The notes: generated by a model from the letters alone, not told the origin. DNA of 64,000 nt from Marinisporobacter balticus (GCF_004345705.1 NZ_SLWV01000011.1:1-64000); one strand, 5' to 3'; positions 43,124-52,152 are shown, numbered from the stretch's first letter. Program-made: numbers and translations.

Positions 43124-44803
43124 TTGAAAAAGAAAGACATTTATATGGTGCTAGGGTGTTTTGCTATATTGATTGGATTTATGCTTACCAAGCATTATGT
43201 TTTAGCAGCATCTCTATCCAAAGACTATCAGGGCCCTGTATTGATGATAAAAGAAGAGGAGAATATGACCACATACGAAAATTATGATGAGGTTGTAAAG
43301 CGCCAAGATGAAAATGTTTATATAGATTTAGATACCATATCAAATCATTTGAAGATCCTCACAGATTATGATGCGAATAATGGGGTTTTAGTGATCACAA
43401 GTACGGATAAAATTATTCGATTCTATCAAGATGGAAAAGTAAAAATGAATCAAAATATAGTAGAAAATATCCCACCTATGAAAAAGATGGATGAAAAGAT
43501 TTTCATACCAATAAATAAAATAGCAGAGAATTTAAGAATAAAATATACTTTTGTTGAAGAAAATGGTTCTATTATTTTAGAAAATCAAATGGATAAAAAA
43601 ATTATTGCAAAGGCAGTGAAAAATAATGTGAATGTAAGATTTGAAGCAACTTCTTGGTCGCATGAAGATGATTTTTTGCAAGAAGATGAAGCAGTAGAAG
43701 TTTTAAAAGAAGAAGGCGAATGGGTAAAAGTATTAACCCCTAGAGGGAAAACTGGATATGTACAAAAAAAAGAACTAAAAGATCAACAAGAAGTACTAGG
43801 GTTAGCAGATAAAAACAAACCAGTCTGGAAGCCGGAAAGTGGAAAAATTATTTTGACTTGGGAGCATGTTTTTAGCAAAAATCCTGAAATTTCAAAAATA
43901 GGAGCATTGGAAGGCGTAAATGTGATATCTCCAACGTGGATTACGCTTACAGATGCTTCTGGAACGATTAAAAACAAAATAAGCAACGAATATATATATT
44001 GGGCAAAAAGTAGAGGCTATAAGATATGGCCATTATTTACAAATGATTTCAATCCAGATATGACAAATGAATTCTTTCAAAATGCGGGTACAAGAGAAAA
44101 GGTAATTAACGATTTAGCCAAATTGGTGAAAGAAAACAATATGGATGGTATCAATATAGATTTCGAAAATGTTTATTTAAAGGATAAAGAAAGACTTGTT
44201 ATTTTTGTAAGAGAACTTACTTCTGTTTTTCATGAAAATAACTTGGTCGTTTCTATAGATGTAACCGTAAGGGGAGGTAGTGAAAATTGGTCACAGTGCT
44301 ATGACCGGGGTGCGCTAGGAGAAGTGGTAGACTATATCGCATTAATGGCCTATGATGAACATTGGGGATCAAGTCCTGTAAGTGGTTCAGTAGCTTCAAT
44401 GGGATGGGTTGAAAAAGGAATAAAAGGTTTACTTGAAGAAGTACCATCAGAGAAGCTTATACTAGGCGTTCCTTTTTATACAAGAATCTGGATGGAAACC
44501 CCAACGAATGAAGATCCAAATAAAATGAATGTGAAGTCAAAAGCAGTGAAGATGGAGGCTGTTAATGAAATACTAGAAAAAGATGGCATAGAAAAAGTAT
44601 GGGATGAAGAAAGTGGACAAAATTATGTGGAATATGTTGAAAATAATATTCTTCATAAAATATGGATTGAAGATGAAAAATCTATGCAATTAAGAGCTGA
44701 TTTTGTATCTAAGTATGATCTCGCTGGTATTGCAACATGGAGAAGAGGGTTTGAAACAGAAGATATATGGACTGTGATCGAGGAAAGATTGACTAAAAAA
44801 TAA
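43124..44803 (+). CDS. Secreted GH18-family glycosyl hydrolase with SH3 domain
   Basis: About 559 residues. TTG at 43124 follows AAAGGAG and gives a short positive N-terminus and hydrophobic segment (YMVLGCFAILIGFML) that acts as signal or anchor. Next come a copper-amine-oxidase-like repeat region (about 45-160), a bacterial SH3 domain (about 165-215, NVRFEATSW to GYVQKKEL) and a GH18 barrel from about 230 on. The GH18 motif is DGINIDFE with catalytic Glu348. Such proteins cut peptidoglycan, often in spore or septal wall. It lies before the motor-like pair, which also has a wall-binding domain. Which glycosidic bond it cuts is unknown. Confidence 0.85.
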   Translation: MKKKDIYMVLGCFAILIGFMLTKHYVLAASLSKDYQGPVLMIKEEENMTTYENYDEVVKRQDENVYIDLDTISNHLKILTDYDANNGVLVITSTDKIIRFYQDGKVKMNQNIVENIPPMKKMDEKIFIPINKIAENLRIKYTFVEENGSIILENQMDKKIIAKAVKNNVNVRFEATSWSHEDDFLQEDEAVEVLKEEGEWVKVLTPRGKTGYVQKKELKDQQEVLGLADKNKPVWKPESGKIILTWEHVFSKNPEISKIGALEGVNVISPTWITLTDASGTIKNKISNEYIYWAKSRGYKIWPLFTNDFNPDMTNEFFQNAGTREKVINDLAKLVKENNMDGINIDFENVYLKDKERLVIFVRELTSVFHENNLVVSIDVTVRGGSENWSQCYDRGALGEVVDYIALMAYDEHWGSSPVSGSVASMGWVEKGIKGLLEEVPSEKLILGVPFYTRIWMETPTNEDPNKMNVKSKAVKMEAVNEILEKDGIEKVWDEESGQNYVEYVENNILHKIWIEDEKSMQLRADFVSKYDLAGIATWRRGFETEDIWTVIEERLTKK

Positions 44804-44894
44804 TCAAAAATTGTTTCGAGATCAATAGATAGGGTGTTTTTTTAAGAAGGTCGTTCTGTGTATGCAAAAATTTATTTTTAGAGGGGGAATTACA

Positions 44895-45863
44895 TTGTTT
44901 AATGTACTAGGAAAACTAAATCCATTGGCGATTGTTTTAATCGTAGCAATTATTGGTGTATTTATGGTGGGATTTGTTGCGACTGTTGTGATTCGAAAAA
45001 AATACATGAATATTCGTGAGGATTTATTAGATGCACAAAATAGAGAAAATAGTAAATATGATTATAAGGTATTAAATCTAATTATCGAAGATTATAAAAG
45101 GGCTGCAAAGGGAAATCAAGAAGTAAACACACAAGCCATTATCGAAAGAAATTTTAATAGTGAGTTAAGTCGTTTAAATTTAGGAGAAAGATTTATCAAG
45201 AATGCCGTATCTTTGATGATCATATTAGGACTTTTAGGAACCTTCTATGGACTAACATTATCTATTGGAAAGCTTGTAGAAATGCTTAGTGCTAGTGGAA
45301 ATGTGGACATGCTGAATAGTATGGAATCAATTGTTTCAGGATTGATGAATTCTGTAAAAGGGATGTCTGTTGCATTTGTTACATCTTTGTTTGGAATTGC
45401 AGGTTCTATCATATTTACCATATTAAATATCATCTATGATGTTGAGACTGAAAGAGAAGCTGTAATGATAGTATTGGAAGAATATTTGGATAATCATGTG
45501 GCATTAGCATTTTCAAAGGAAAAGAAAACAGAATATGAATTACTAGATGAAGCTTTAAAGGGTACTTTTAGGGAATTGGGAGGAAAAATGGAAAACAGCA
45601 TTAAATATGTTGCAGATGGACTAGGCAATCAGTTTACAGCAGCAACAAGAGATATCGGACTTTCCTCAAAAGCATTACTTGAAAGTGTGCAATTATTTGA
45701 TCAATCCCTAAAGGATTTTAAAGAGAATACAAGAGATTTTTCTGAATTTAACTATCAGCTTAGAACAAATATAGAGAGAATGAATGTAGGATTTGCAGAC
45801 TTAACAAATGATTTAAAAACGTATTCTAAAGATTTATCAAAATCATATAAAACAAAGGAATAA
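44895..45863 (+). CDS. MotA/TolQ/ExbB-type proton channel (ZorA-like)
   Basis: About 322 residues. One membrane span near the N-terminus (PLAIVLIVAIIGVFMVGFVATVVI), a cytoplasmic helical stretch, then a pair of spans with the family signature ILGLLGTFYGLTLSI and SVAFVTSLFGIAGSIIFTIL, and a helical C-terminal tail of about 110 residues. This is the MotA/ExbB layout with a short ZorA-like tail. TTG at 44895 follows GAGGGGGA; the ATG at 44862 has no ribosome site. It is 33 bases before the OmpA-type partner. Likely the pentameric stator half of an ion-driven motor. Confidence 0.85.
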   Translation: MFNVLGKLNPLAIVLIVAIIGVFMVGFVATVVIRKKYMNIREDLLDAQNRENSKYDYKVLNLIIEDYKRAAKGNQEVNTQAIIERNFNSELSRLNLGERFIKNAVSLMIILGLLGTFYGLTLSIGKLVEMLSASGNVDMLNSMESIVSGLMNSVKGMSVAFVTSLFGIAGSIIFTILNIIYDVETEREAVMIVLEEYLDNHVALAFSKEKKTEYELLDEALKGTFRELGGKMENSIKYVADGLGNQFTAATRDIGLSSKALLESVQLFDQSLKDFKENTRDFSEFNYQLRTNIERMNVGFADLTNDLKTYSKDLSKSYKTKE

Positions 45864-45896
45864 GGAAAAGCTTTGGGGGGGAGGAGAAATGTGTAG

Positions 45897-46826
45897 ATGA
45901 AGATAAGAAAAAGAAATTTTAAAAAGACCAAAGAGTCACAGAACTTTTGGCCTTCTTTTACGGATATGATTTCAACCATTGCTTTGGTTTTATTTTTTCT
46001 AATGCTGCTTGCTTATATGCAAAGTATTATATTCGGGAAAAATATACAACAAACCCAAAAACAGCTTGAAGAATCGAATATGGAAATCAAGCGTGCAGAT
46101 AAAAAACTAAAACTATTAAAGGATGAAATCAAAGAGACAATGGCTGAAGTAGAAGAAGGGGCAATCGCACTAAAACTTTCGGAAGAGCAGATCGAAGAAC
46201 AAAAGAAGATTATTGCACAAAGCAATAGAGAACTAGGACAGCTTAGAACAAAATTACAAGGGGTTGCCCTTTTAAGATTAGATGTTCTAAAAAAGGTAAA
46301 AGGTTCTATAGAAGATGAATTAGGGAAAAAAAATGAAGCGGGAGACGAACTTGTATCCATTGGAGATAATGGAAATATTGTAATCAATGAAGGTGTAGTT
46401 TTTTCATACAACTCTTATAAGCTAAAGCCAGAAGGAAAAGCGCTTTTGAAAAATTTAGCAGATGCATTTGAAAGAGTGTTAGATGATAAAGAGACGAGAG
46501 CTAATATTGATGCCATAAGTATTCAAGGGCATACAGATGATGTGGGCAATCCTGCTTATAATAGAGATTTATCTGCTAAAAGAGCAACAACCGTAGTCAA
46601 TTATCTTATGGAGAGCAATAAAAAGATAGAAAGCAAATATGGTAGGTATTTTGCTGCAAGTGGATATTCAGAATTTAGACCTATCTCTAGTAGTGATACA
46701 GAGGGAGCAAAAGCAAAAAATAGAAGAATAGAAATTTCTATCATTCTTAAAGATTCACATATACAAAATACGATTAATGAATATCTTAAAGAATCTATGG
46801 AAGCATTTGAAGGAAATAATGAATAA
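45897..46826 (+). CDS. OmpA/MotB-type peptidoglycan-binding motor partner (ZorB-like)
   Basis: A 309-residue protein with a short cytoplasmic start, one membrane span (MISTIALVLFFLMLLAYM) preceded by Asp23 in PSFTDM, the position of the ion-carrying aspartate of MotB, then a coiled coil (about 45-125) and a C-terminal OmpA domain (IQGHTDDVGNPAYNRDLSAKRATTVVNYL) that grips peptidoglycan. With its neighbour it forms a complete ion-driven motor unit. The GGAGGAG site is 10 bases from the start; an intervening ATG at 45889 leads to a three-codon ORF. It ends at a 24-base palindromic terminator. Confidence 0.88.
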   Translation: MKIRKRNFKKTKESQNFWPSFTDMISTIALVLFFLMLLAYMQSIIFGKNIQQTQKQLEESNMEIKRADKKLKLLKDEIKETMAEVEEGAIALKLSEEQIEEQKKIIAQSNRELGQLRTKLQGVALLRLDVLKKVKGSIEDELGKKNEAGDELVSIGDNGNIVINEGVVFSYNSYKLKPEGKALLKNLADAFERVLDDKETRANIDAISIQGHTDDVGNPAYNRDLSAKRATTVVNYLMESNKKIESKYGRYFAASGYSEFRPISSSDTEGAKAKNRRIEISIILKDSHIQNTINEYLKESMEAFEGNNE

Positions 46827-46857
46827 GCTAATAGGATATCCTATTAGCTCTTTTTTT
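46826..46857 (+). terminator. Palindromic terminator
   Basis: A perfect 24-base palindrome centred on GGATATCC (46826-46849) with a T run after it, starting at the stop codon of the OmpA-type gene. Confidence 0.9.
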
Positions 46858-47087
46858 AAAGCAATTAACTCAAAACGAAAGAAAAAATATCCGTGTTTAC
46901 CTATTTGTTTATAGAACAAAATATTACAAAAAAATTACATTTATGATAAAATAGAGGAATAATTAGAAAAATAATGAATATATTACCTATGGAACTATTT
47001 TGTGGTTCTAAGAAAAGTTAAATTTTAAAGGAGGAGGGATACCTTCTCTAGTAAGGTTACGACAAAAAGGAGGTGATCATAAAGAAG

Positions 47088-47636
47088 ATGATACTCATCT
47101 ATAAAATCACTTTTATAACAGGTATTTTATATGCTGTTGTTTCACTAATATTAGGGCATTTGTTTGATGCTATAGATTTTGATGGGGATGTAGATTTTCC
47201 TTTATTTACAATACTTCCTGTTAAACCGATTACTGTAGTAACGTTTATTACAGTATTTGGGGGGGCCGGAATTATGTGTACAAGAAGAGGGATAGCGACT
47301 ATATTTACACTATTGATTTCTTTGGTATTCGCTTATTTTATTTCTTTTTTAGTTTACAGATTTGTTGTGGTTCCTTTATATAAGGCACAAAATACAAGTG
47401 CTGCATCACAAAAAGAAATCATTGGATTAGACGCAACAGTGAAGTCTTCTATTATGGAAAATGGATTTGGAAAAATATCTTATGTAAGTAAAGGAAATAC
47501 CTATGATTCTCCTGCAAAGCATATAAAGGGCGATTTTATTGAAGCTGGAACAAAAGTTTTTATAGTAGATATAAAGAAGCATGTCTATTATGTAGAAAGA
47601 AAGAATTTTTATTATGATATTACAACAAAAATATAA
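47088..47636 (+). CDS. NfeD-like membrane protein, flotillin partner
   Basis: About 182 residues with three membrane spans (ITFITGILYAVVSLILGHLF; ITVVTFITVFGGAGIMC; GIATIFTLLISLVFAYFISFLVYRFVVVPL) and a C-terminal OB fold domain (GLDATVKSSI to VFIVDIKKHVYYVE). It fits the NfeD/YuaF group that stands next to flotillin genes. The full 16S 3'-end complement AAAGGAGGTGATC precedes ATG 47088, while the longest frame begins with a GTG inside that site. It is 15 bases before the flotillin gene. Role: partner in flotillin membrane domains. Confidence 0.82.
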   Translation: MILIYKITFITGILYAVVSLILGHLFDAIDFDGDVDFPLFTILPVKPITVVTFITVFGGAGIMCTRRGIATIFTLLISLVFAYFISFLVYRFVVVPLYKAQNTSAASQKEIIGLDATVKSSIMENGFGKISYVSKGNTYDSPAKHIKGDFIEAGTKVFIVDIKKHVYYVERKNFYYDITTKI

Positions 47637-47651
47637 AAGGGGATGGAAATA

Positions 47652-49127
47652 ATGATAGATTATTTAATACCTGCAGCAATTGTAGGCGTGATTCTTATTT
47701 TGGTGATCAGTATCTTGTCTATGTGGAGAAAAGTTTCACAAGACAAGGCTCTTGTAGTAACAGGTATGAAAAAGAGGGTAATATCTGGTGGTGGTGGACT
47801 GGTTATTCCATTGTTTGAAAGAACAGATATTATTTCGCTAGAAAATATGAAGATTGATGTAAGAACAGAAGCAGCACTTACAGAAGAAGGGGTAGGAATT
47901 ATCGTAGATGGGGTTACGGTTTTAAAAGTAAAATCAGATGAAGAATCTATTTATTCAGCAGTAGAGCAATTTAATACAGGTCGTGAGGCTGAGACCATTA
48001 GCTTTATCAAAGAAACTGCAAAAGATGTGCTAGAAGGTAAGCTACGTGAAATTATTTCAAAAATGACAGTGGAAGAAATTCATAAAGACCGAGAAAAATT
48101 TTCAGCACAAGTGCAAGAAGTAGCAGCTGTTGACTTAGCAGGAATGGGACTTGAAATAAAAGCATTTACGATAAAAGATATATCTGATATAAATGGATAC
48201 TTACAGGCATTAGGAAAGAAAAGAATTGCAGAAGTGAAAAGAGATGCAGAAATCGCAGAAGCAAATGCAAAATCAGAAATGGATATTAAGAAAGCACAGG
48301 CGCAAAGAGAAGCAAAAGTAAATACAGCGATTGCATTTAAAGAAGGAGAAAAAGCAAGACTTGCAGCAGAAACAGAAATAGCAGAGTATAGTAAGGATAA
48401 GGAATTGAAGGTACAATCATATAGAAAAGAGCAAGAAACTGAGAAGGCAAAAGCGGACCTTGCTTATGAAATCGAAGGAAATAAAGTAAAAAAAGAAGTG
48501 ACAGAAACGGAAATGGCCGTTGAACTTCTTAAAAAGGAAAAATCCATTGAAATTGCAGAAAGAGAAGCGATAAGACGAGAAAGAGAACTTGAAGCAAGTG
48601 TGAAAAAACAAGCAGAGGCACAAAAATACAAAGGGATTCAAGAAGCAGAAGAAAGATCTCAATCAATGAAATTAGAGGCTGAAGCAAGAGCACAAGCCAT
48701 TAAGTTTGAAGGAGAGGCAAAATCTGAAGCGATAAGATTACAAGGGCAAGCAGAAGCCACAGTTATAGCAGAAAAAGGGATTGCAGAAGCGGAAGCGATG
48801 GCGAAAAAAGCAGAAGCCTTTAAACAATACAATGAAGCTGCTGTGCTTCAAATGCTTATTGAAAAACTACCAGAGATTGCAAAAAACATTTCAGAACCAC
48901 TGACAAAAACTGAAAAAATTGTTGTGATTGATAATGGTGGAGAAGGAAAAAATAAAGGAGCCGCTAAAATTTCAGGGTATGTTACAGATATGATCACCCA
49001 AGTGCCTGAAGTTGTGGAAGCGACAACCGGAATTAATTTGTTAAATCTGTTGAAAAATAAAGTGGATATAAACAAAATAGATATGAACAAAGTAATAAAA
49101 GAACAAATGAATGATTTGAATGTGTAA
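47652..49127 (+). CDS. Flotillin-family SPFH protein
   Basis: A 491-residue flotillin: N-terminal membrane anchor (YLIPAAIVGVILILVISILSM), SPFH domain (about residues 30-200, KALVVTGMKKRVISGGGGLVIPLFERTDIISLE), long coiled coil rich in Ala, Glu and Lys (about 205-400, EAEARAQAIKFEGEAKSEAIRLQGQAEA) and a short tail. It organises membrane microdomains. ATG at 47652 spaces well from AAAAGGGG; ATG at 47643 is too close. Operon with the NfeD-like gene matches YuaF-FloT in Bacillus. Confidence 0.92.
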   Translation: MIDYLIPAAIVGVILILVISILSMWRKVSQDKALVVTGMKKRVISGGGGLVIPLFERTDIISLENMKIDVRTEAALTEEGVGIIVDGVTVLKVKSDEESIYSAVEQFNTGREAETISFIKETAKDVLEGKLREIISKMTVEEIHKDREKFSAQVQEVAAVDLAGMGLEIKAFTIKDISDINGYLQALGKKRIAEVKRDAEIAEANAKSEMDIKKAQAQREAKVNTAIAFKEGEKARLAAETEIAEYSKDKELKVQSYRKEQETEKAKADLAYEIEGNKVKKEVTETEMAVELLKKEKSIEIAEREAIRRERELEASVKKQAEAQKYKGIQEAEERSQSMKLEAEARAQAIKFEGEAKSEAIRLQGQAEATVIAEKGIAEAEAMAKKAEAFKQYNEAAVLQMLIEKLPEIAKNISEPLTKTEKIVVIDNGGEGKNKGAAKISGYVTDMITQVPEVVEATTGINLLNLLKNKVDINKIDMNKVIKEQMNDLNV

Positions 49128-49207
49128 AGATAGAAAAATACATAGAATTTAGACAAAGTGATAAAAAGATAGAAAGGGTTATTTTATAGAAAATTCTGTA
49201 ATCAATG

Positions 49208-49268
49208 AACGGTATAAACTTCAAAATGCTGTAATAGCAAAGGGAGATTATACCGTTTGTTGATTTTT
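49208..49268 (+). terminator. Terminator after flotillin gene
   Basis: AACGGTATAA (49208-49217) and TTATACCGTT (49248-49257) pair perfectly over a 30-base loop; a T-rich stretch follows. Confidence 0.75.
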
Positions 49269-49329
49269 ATCTTGTACTTATTTTTATATAATGTATAATA
49301 AATAAAGTATTTATTTTAAAGGAGGGAAC

Positions 49330-50133
49330 ATGATGAGTGATCTTTTAAAAGCAGTGATACTTTCTATAGTAGAAGGAATTACTGAATTTTTACCAATAAG
49401 TAGTACAGGGCATCTTATTTTAGTAAACCATTGGATTGAATTTCAAGGATCGTTTGCAAAGAGTTTTGATGTAATTATTCAATTTGGAGCGATACTTTCT
49501 GTACTCGTTTTATATTGGGATAAATTGTACCCTTTTTCTAAAAGGAAAAGTATTTTAAAAAAGAGAGACACGATTACTCTTTGGTGCAAAGTAGTGACTG
49601 CATTTATTCCTGCTGCTGTTTTAGGGGCATTATTTCATGATCTTATTGAAGAAAAATTATTTAATTCTATCACGGTTGCAGTTGCATTAGTTGTAGGAGG
49701 TATTTTGATTTTGATCTTAGAAAAAGGAGAAAAGAGACCTAAAATTACACATATAGGACAAATAAGCTATAAAATGGCTTTTGTGATTGGGTTTTTTCAA
49801 TGTTTGGCTATGATTCCAGGAACATCAAGATCTGCTGCTACCATTATTGGTGCAATGGCGCTAGGCACTTCTAGAGAAGTAGCTGCTGAATTTTCGTTTT
49901 TCTTAGCGATTCCGACGATGGCTGGCGCTACAGCCTATTCTCTTTTAAAGAAAGGGATCTACATAACTTCTAGTGAATGGATTACCCTACTAGTAGGGGT
50001 GGTACTTTCGTTTATAGTGGCTTTGGTTGTGATATCCTTTTTTATGGAATATATAAAAAAGAAAGATTTTAAAGTATTTGGATATTATAGAATTGTATTA
50101 GGTGCCTTAATTTTATTTTATTTCTACAGATAA
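49330..50133 (+). CDS. uppP: Undecaprenyl-diphosphatase
   Basis: A 267-residue BacA/UppP membrane enzyme that removes a phosphate from undecaprenyl diphosphate to recycle the wall lipid carrier, and confers bacitracin resistance. Both active-site regions are present: EGITEFLPISSTGHLIL (residues 15-31) and IPGTSRSAATIIGAMALG. About eight membrane spans. GGAGGG ribosome site; two adjacent ATG codons are possible starts (49330 or 49333). It ends at a strong terminator. Confidence 0.95.
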   Translation: MMSDLLKAVILSIVEGITEFLPISSTGHLILVNHWIEFQGSFAKSFDVIIQFGAILSVLVLYWDKLYPFSKRKSILKKRDTITLWCKVVTAFIPAAVLGALFHDLIEEKLFNSITVAVALVVGGILILILEKGEKRPKITHIGQISYKMAFVIGFFQCLAMIPGTSRSAATIIGAMALGTSREVAAEFSFFLAIPTMAGATAYSLLKKGIYITSSEWITLLVGVVLSFIVALVVISFFMEYIKKKDFKVFGYYRIVLGALILFYFYR

Positions 50134-50137
50134 AATG

Positions 50138-50190
50138 ATAAGCTATGTTATTTTTCTTTACGCATAAAGAAAATAGCATAGCTTATTTTA
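50138..50190 (+). terminator. Terminator after uppP
   Basis: ATAAGCTATG pairs with CATAGCTTAT, and the stem continues through TATTTTTCTTTA / TAAAGAAAATA with a short loop; a T-rich tail follows. Confidence 0.85.
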
Positions 50191-50420
50191 TTAGAATATT
50201 TAATGAAAAGAAAGGAAAGCATTATAAAAAGGATCGAAAATTTTTTACTAGGATCAAATATTGTTACAATGAGAACAGGAAAAAAGTATGGTAAAAATAT
50301 GAATAAGAAAAAATCATGAAAGATATATTAAAACAGGAATTATAAAATGAATAAAAATAGTTAATGTTCGTGTTTATACAAATCAATTTAAAAAAACACA
50401 TATAAACATTCGAAAAAGTA
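50191..50420. other. Intergenic region, nothing recognised
   Basis: AT-rich, no gene seen between the uppP terminator and the riboswitch promoter. Confidence 0.5.
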
Positions 50421-50449
50421 TTGACGAAAAAAAGCTACTTTGTTATGAT
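50421..50449 (+). promoter_or_regulatory. Promoter of the riboswitch leader
   Basis: TTGACG, 17 bases, TATGAT. It lies 39 bases before the first aptamer, so the transcript begins just upstream of it. Confidence 0.7.
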
Positions 50450-50487
50450 AATAGTGCAAGGATAAACAGACGACAACTAAATCATCT

Positions 50488-50556
50488 ACTCATATAATTT
50501 CGGAAATAGGGTCCGAAAGTTTCTACAAGGCAACCGTAAATTGCTTGGCTATGGGT
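50488..50556 (+). ncRNA. Guanine-class purine riboswitch aptamer
   Basis: P1 is ACTCATA (50488-50494) with TATGGGT (50550-50556). P2 is TTCGGA / TCCGAA. The J2/3 strand AGTTTCTAC (50518-50526) and the P3 GGCAACCGTAAATTGCTTGG match the purine riboswitch consensus. C50549 is at the specificity position, so guanine or hypoxanthine is read, not adenine. Binding should favour termination. Confidence 0.92.
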
Positions 50557-50660
50557 GAAAGCGTATCTAGGGTTCCGATTTTTTAATGACTGGTCCAAGT
50601 GATACGGGTATTACTATGTAATACTACACCGTGGGGATAAAAACCCGGACGGGGAGGTTT
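50557..50660 (+). ncRNA. PRPP riboswitch aptamer (ykkC class, subtype 2b)
   Basis: Conserved ykkC elements are in order: TCTAGGGTTCCG (50566-50577), GACTGGTCCAAG, ATACGG, then ACACC GTGGGGATAAAAACCCGG and GGGGAGG. This class has guanidine, ppGpp and PRPP members. A guanine aptamer directly in front and purine genes behind is the published layout of PRPP members, so PRPP is the best call. The 3' end overlaps the terminator stem, so binding should allow read-through. Confidence 0.85.
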
Positions 50661-50695
50661 CACTTAAAGTAAAAACCTTCCCGTCTGTTTTTTTG
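50648..50695 (+). terminator. Riboswitch-controlled terminator
   Basis: GACGGGGAGGTTT (50648-50660) pairs with AAACCTTCCCGTC (50673-50685, one G-U), followed by a T run. The left arm shares bases with the last PRPP aptamer element, giving the switch. Confidence 0.92.
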
Positions 50696-50730
50696 TTTTT
50701 AAACAAGATCCCCTAATCAAAAGGAGGAAG

Positions 50731-52059
50731 ATGAAAGTGGAAATTACAAACAAAAATAAAGGAGTACTTGCAAACTTATTTAAGTTATCAGAGAACAAGA
50801 CAACGATAAAAACTGAAATCATTGCAGGGGTTACGACTTTTATGACAATGGCCTACATTTTAATTGTTAATCCAGACATATTAAGTGCGACAGGGATGGA
50901 CAGAGGAGCAGTATTTACAGCTACAGCCCTTTCAGCAGCGTTTGCTACGTTTTTAATGGCATTTATGGCAAATCTACCATTTGCATTAGCACCAGGTATG
51001 GGATTAAATGCATTTTTTGCATTTTCGGTGGTTATTGGAATGGGATATAGTTGGCAGTTTGCTTTAACTGCAGTTTTAATTGAAGGACTTATATTTATTA
51101 TACTTACTTTAACAAACGTTCGTGAGGCAATCATTAATGGAATGCCAATGGTGATTAAAAATTCTGTAAGTGTAGGGATTGGATTATTTATTGCTTTTAT
51201 AGGATTTCAAAGTGCTGGAATCATTGTAGATAATCCAGCGACTTTAGTAGGCTTAGGAAATGTAAAAGATCCAGGCGTACTGTTAGCATTAGTAGGAATT
51301 ATAGTAACCGGGATACTTCTTGTTAAAAATATAAAAGGCGCTTTGTTGATGGGGATTATTGTTACAACGATTGGTGGTATAATTATAGGAAAAACAGCAA
51401 TACCAGATACATTTATTAGTACCCCTCCATCGATTAAACCAATTTTCTGGCAATTTGTTTCAATGAAAGAAGTATTATCATGGAATATGGTAATCGTTGT
51501 ATTTACCTTTTTATTTGTAGATTTATTTGATACATTAGGCACATTGATTGGTGTTTCAACAAAAGCAAACATGATTGATAAAGATGGAAAAATACCTAAA
51601 GTAAAACAAGCATTATTTGCAGATGCGATTGGGACTACAGCTGGAGCCATGATGGGAACAAGTACTGTTACGACTTATGTAGAAAGTGCATCTGGTGTTG
51701 CAGAAGGAGGACGAACAGGTCTAACTGCACTTACAACAGGAGTATTATTTTTAATATCTGCAGCATGTGCACCTATTTTTGCGACTGTTCCGCCACAAGC
51801 TACAGCAGCAGTACTTATTGTAGTAGGAATGTTTATGATGAGCCCAATACTAAAAATAAATTTTGAAGATTATACAGAGGCAATTCCTGCATTTCTTACA
51901 ATTATTATGATGCCTTTAGCTTATAGTATTGCAGAAGGACTTGTTTTTGGTACTATTTCTTATGTGTTATTAAAAGTAATGGCAGGAAGATCAAAAGAAG
52001 TACACCCGATGATGTATGTAATTACAACACTATTTATATTAAAGCATGTACTTGGTTAA
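50731..52059 (+). CDS. pbuG: Guanine/hypoxanthine permease (AzgA/PbuG family)
   Basis: A 442-residue NCS2-type purine permease with about 12 to 14 spans. Family marks are TTFMTMAYILIVNP, LPFALAPGMGLNAFFAFSV, DLFDTLGTLIGVSTKANMID and TSTVTTYVESASGVAEGGRTGLTA. It brings hypoxanthine, guanine or adenine into the cell with protons. Control by guanine and PRPP aptamers supports a purine substrate. ATG at 50731 or the GTG six bases later is the start; GGAGG spacing (9) slightly favours the GTG. Separated from purE by a terminator, so its riboswitch may not control the pur genes directly. Confidence 0.9.
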   Translation: MKVEITNKNKGVLANLFKLSENKTTIKTEIIAGVTTFMTMAYILIVNPDILSATGMDRGAVFTATALSAAFATFLMAFMANLPFALAPGMGLNAFFAFSVVIGMGYSWQFALTAVLIEGLIFIILTLTNVREAIINGMPMVIKNSVSVGIGLFIAFIGFQSAGIIVDNPATLVGLGNVKDPGVLLALVGIIVTGILLVKNIKGALLMGIIVTTIGGIIIGKTAIPDTFISTPPSIKPIFWQFVSMKEVLSWNMVIVVFTFLFVDLFDTLGTLIGVSTKANMIDKDGKIPKVKQALFADAIGTTAGAMMGTSTVTTYVESASGVAEGGRTGLTALTTGVLFLISAACAPIFATVPPQATAAVLIVVGMFMMSPILKINFEDYTEAIPAFLTIIMMPLAYSIAEGLVFGTISYVLLKVMAGRSKEVHPMMYVITTLFILKHVLG

Positions 52060-52066
52060 ACTAAAT

Positions 52067-52104
52067 AGCCCGAGATAGATGATAGGCGTCTATAGCGGGC
52101 TTTT
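52067..52104 (+). terminator. Terminator after the purine permease
   Basis: AGCCCG / CGGGCT outer stem with an AGATAGA / TCTAT inner stem and a TTTTC tail. Confidence 0.8.
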
Positions 52105-52111
52105 CTTATCC

Positions 52112-52152
52112 ATTTTGATATTTTTAACTTTTGAAGTTGGAAATATCAAAAT
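52112..52152. repeat. Inverted repeat before purE
   Basis: ATTTTGATATTT (52112-52123) and AAATATCAAAAT (52141-52152) are exact inverted 12-base arms; an inner AACTT / AAGTT pair lengthens the hairpin. No T run. It may be an operator or an RNA structure in the pur leader. Confidence 0.7.

Noticed and set aside
45889..45900. ATG at 45889 as the start of the OmpA-type gene
   Set aside because: It is out of frame and stops after three codons.
44895..46826. A complete Zorya anti-phage system
   Set aside because: Only ZorA/ZorB-like parts are present; no ZorC, ZorD or ZorE gene follows. Kept as an orphan motor.
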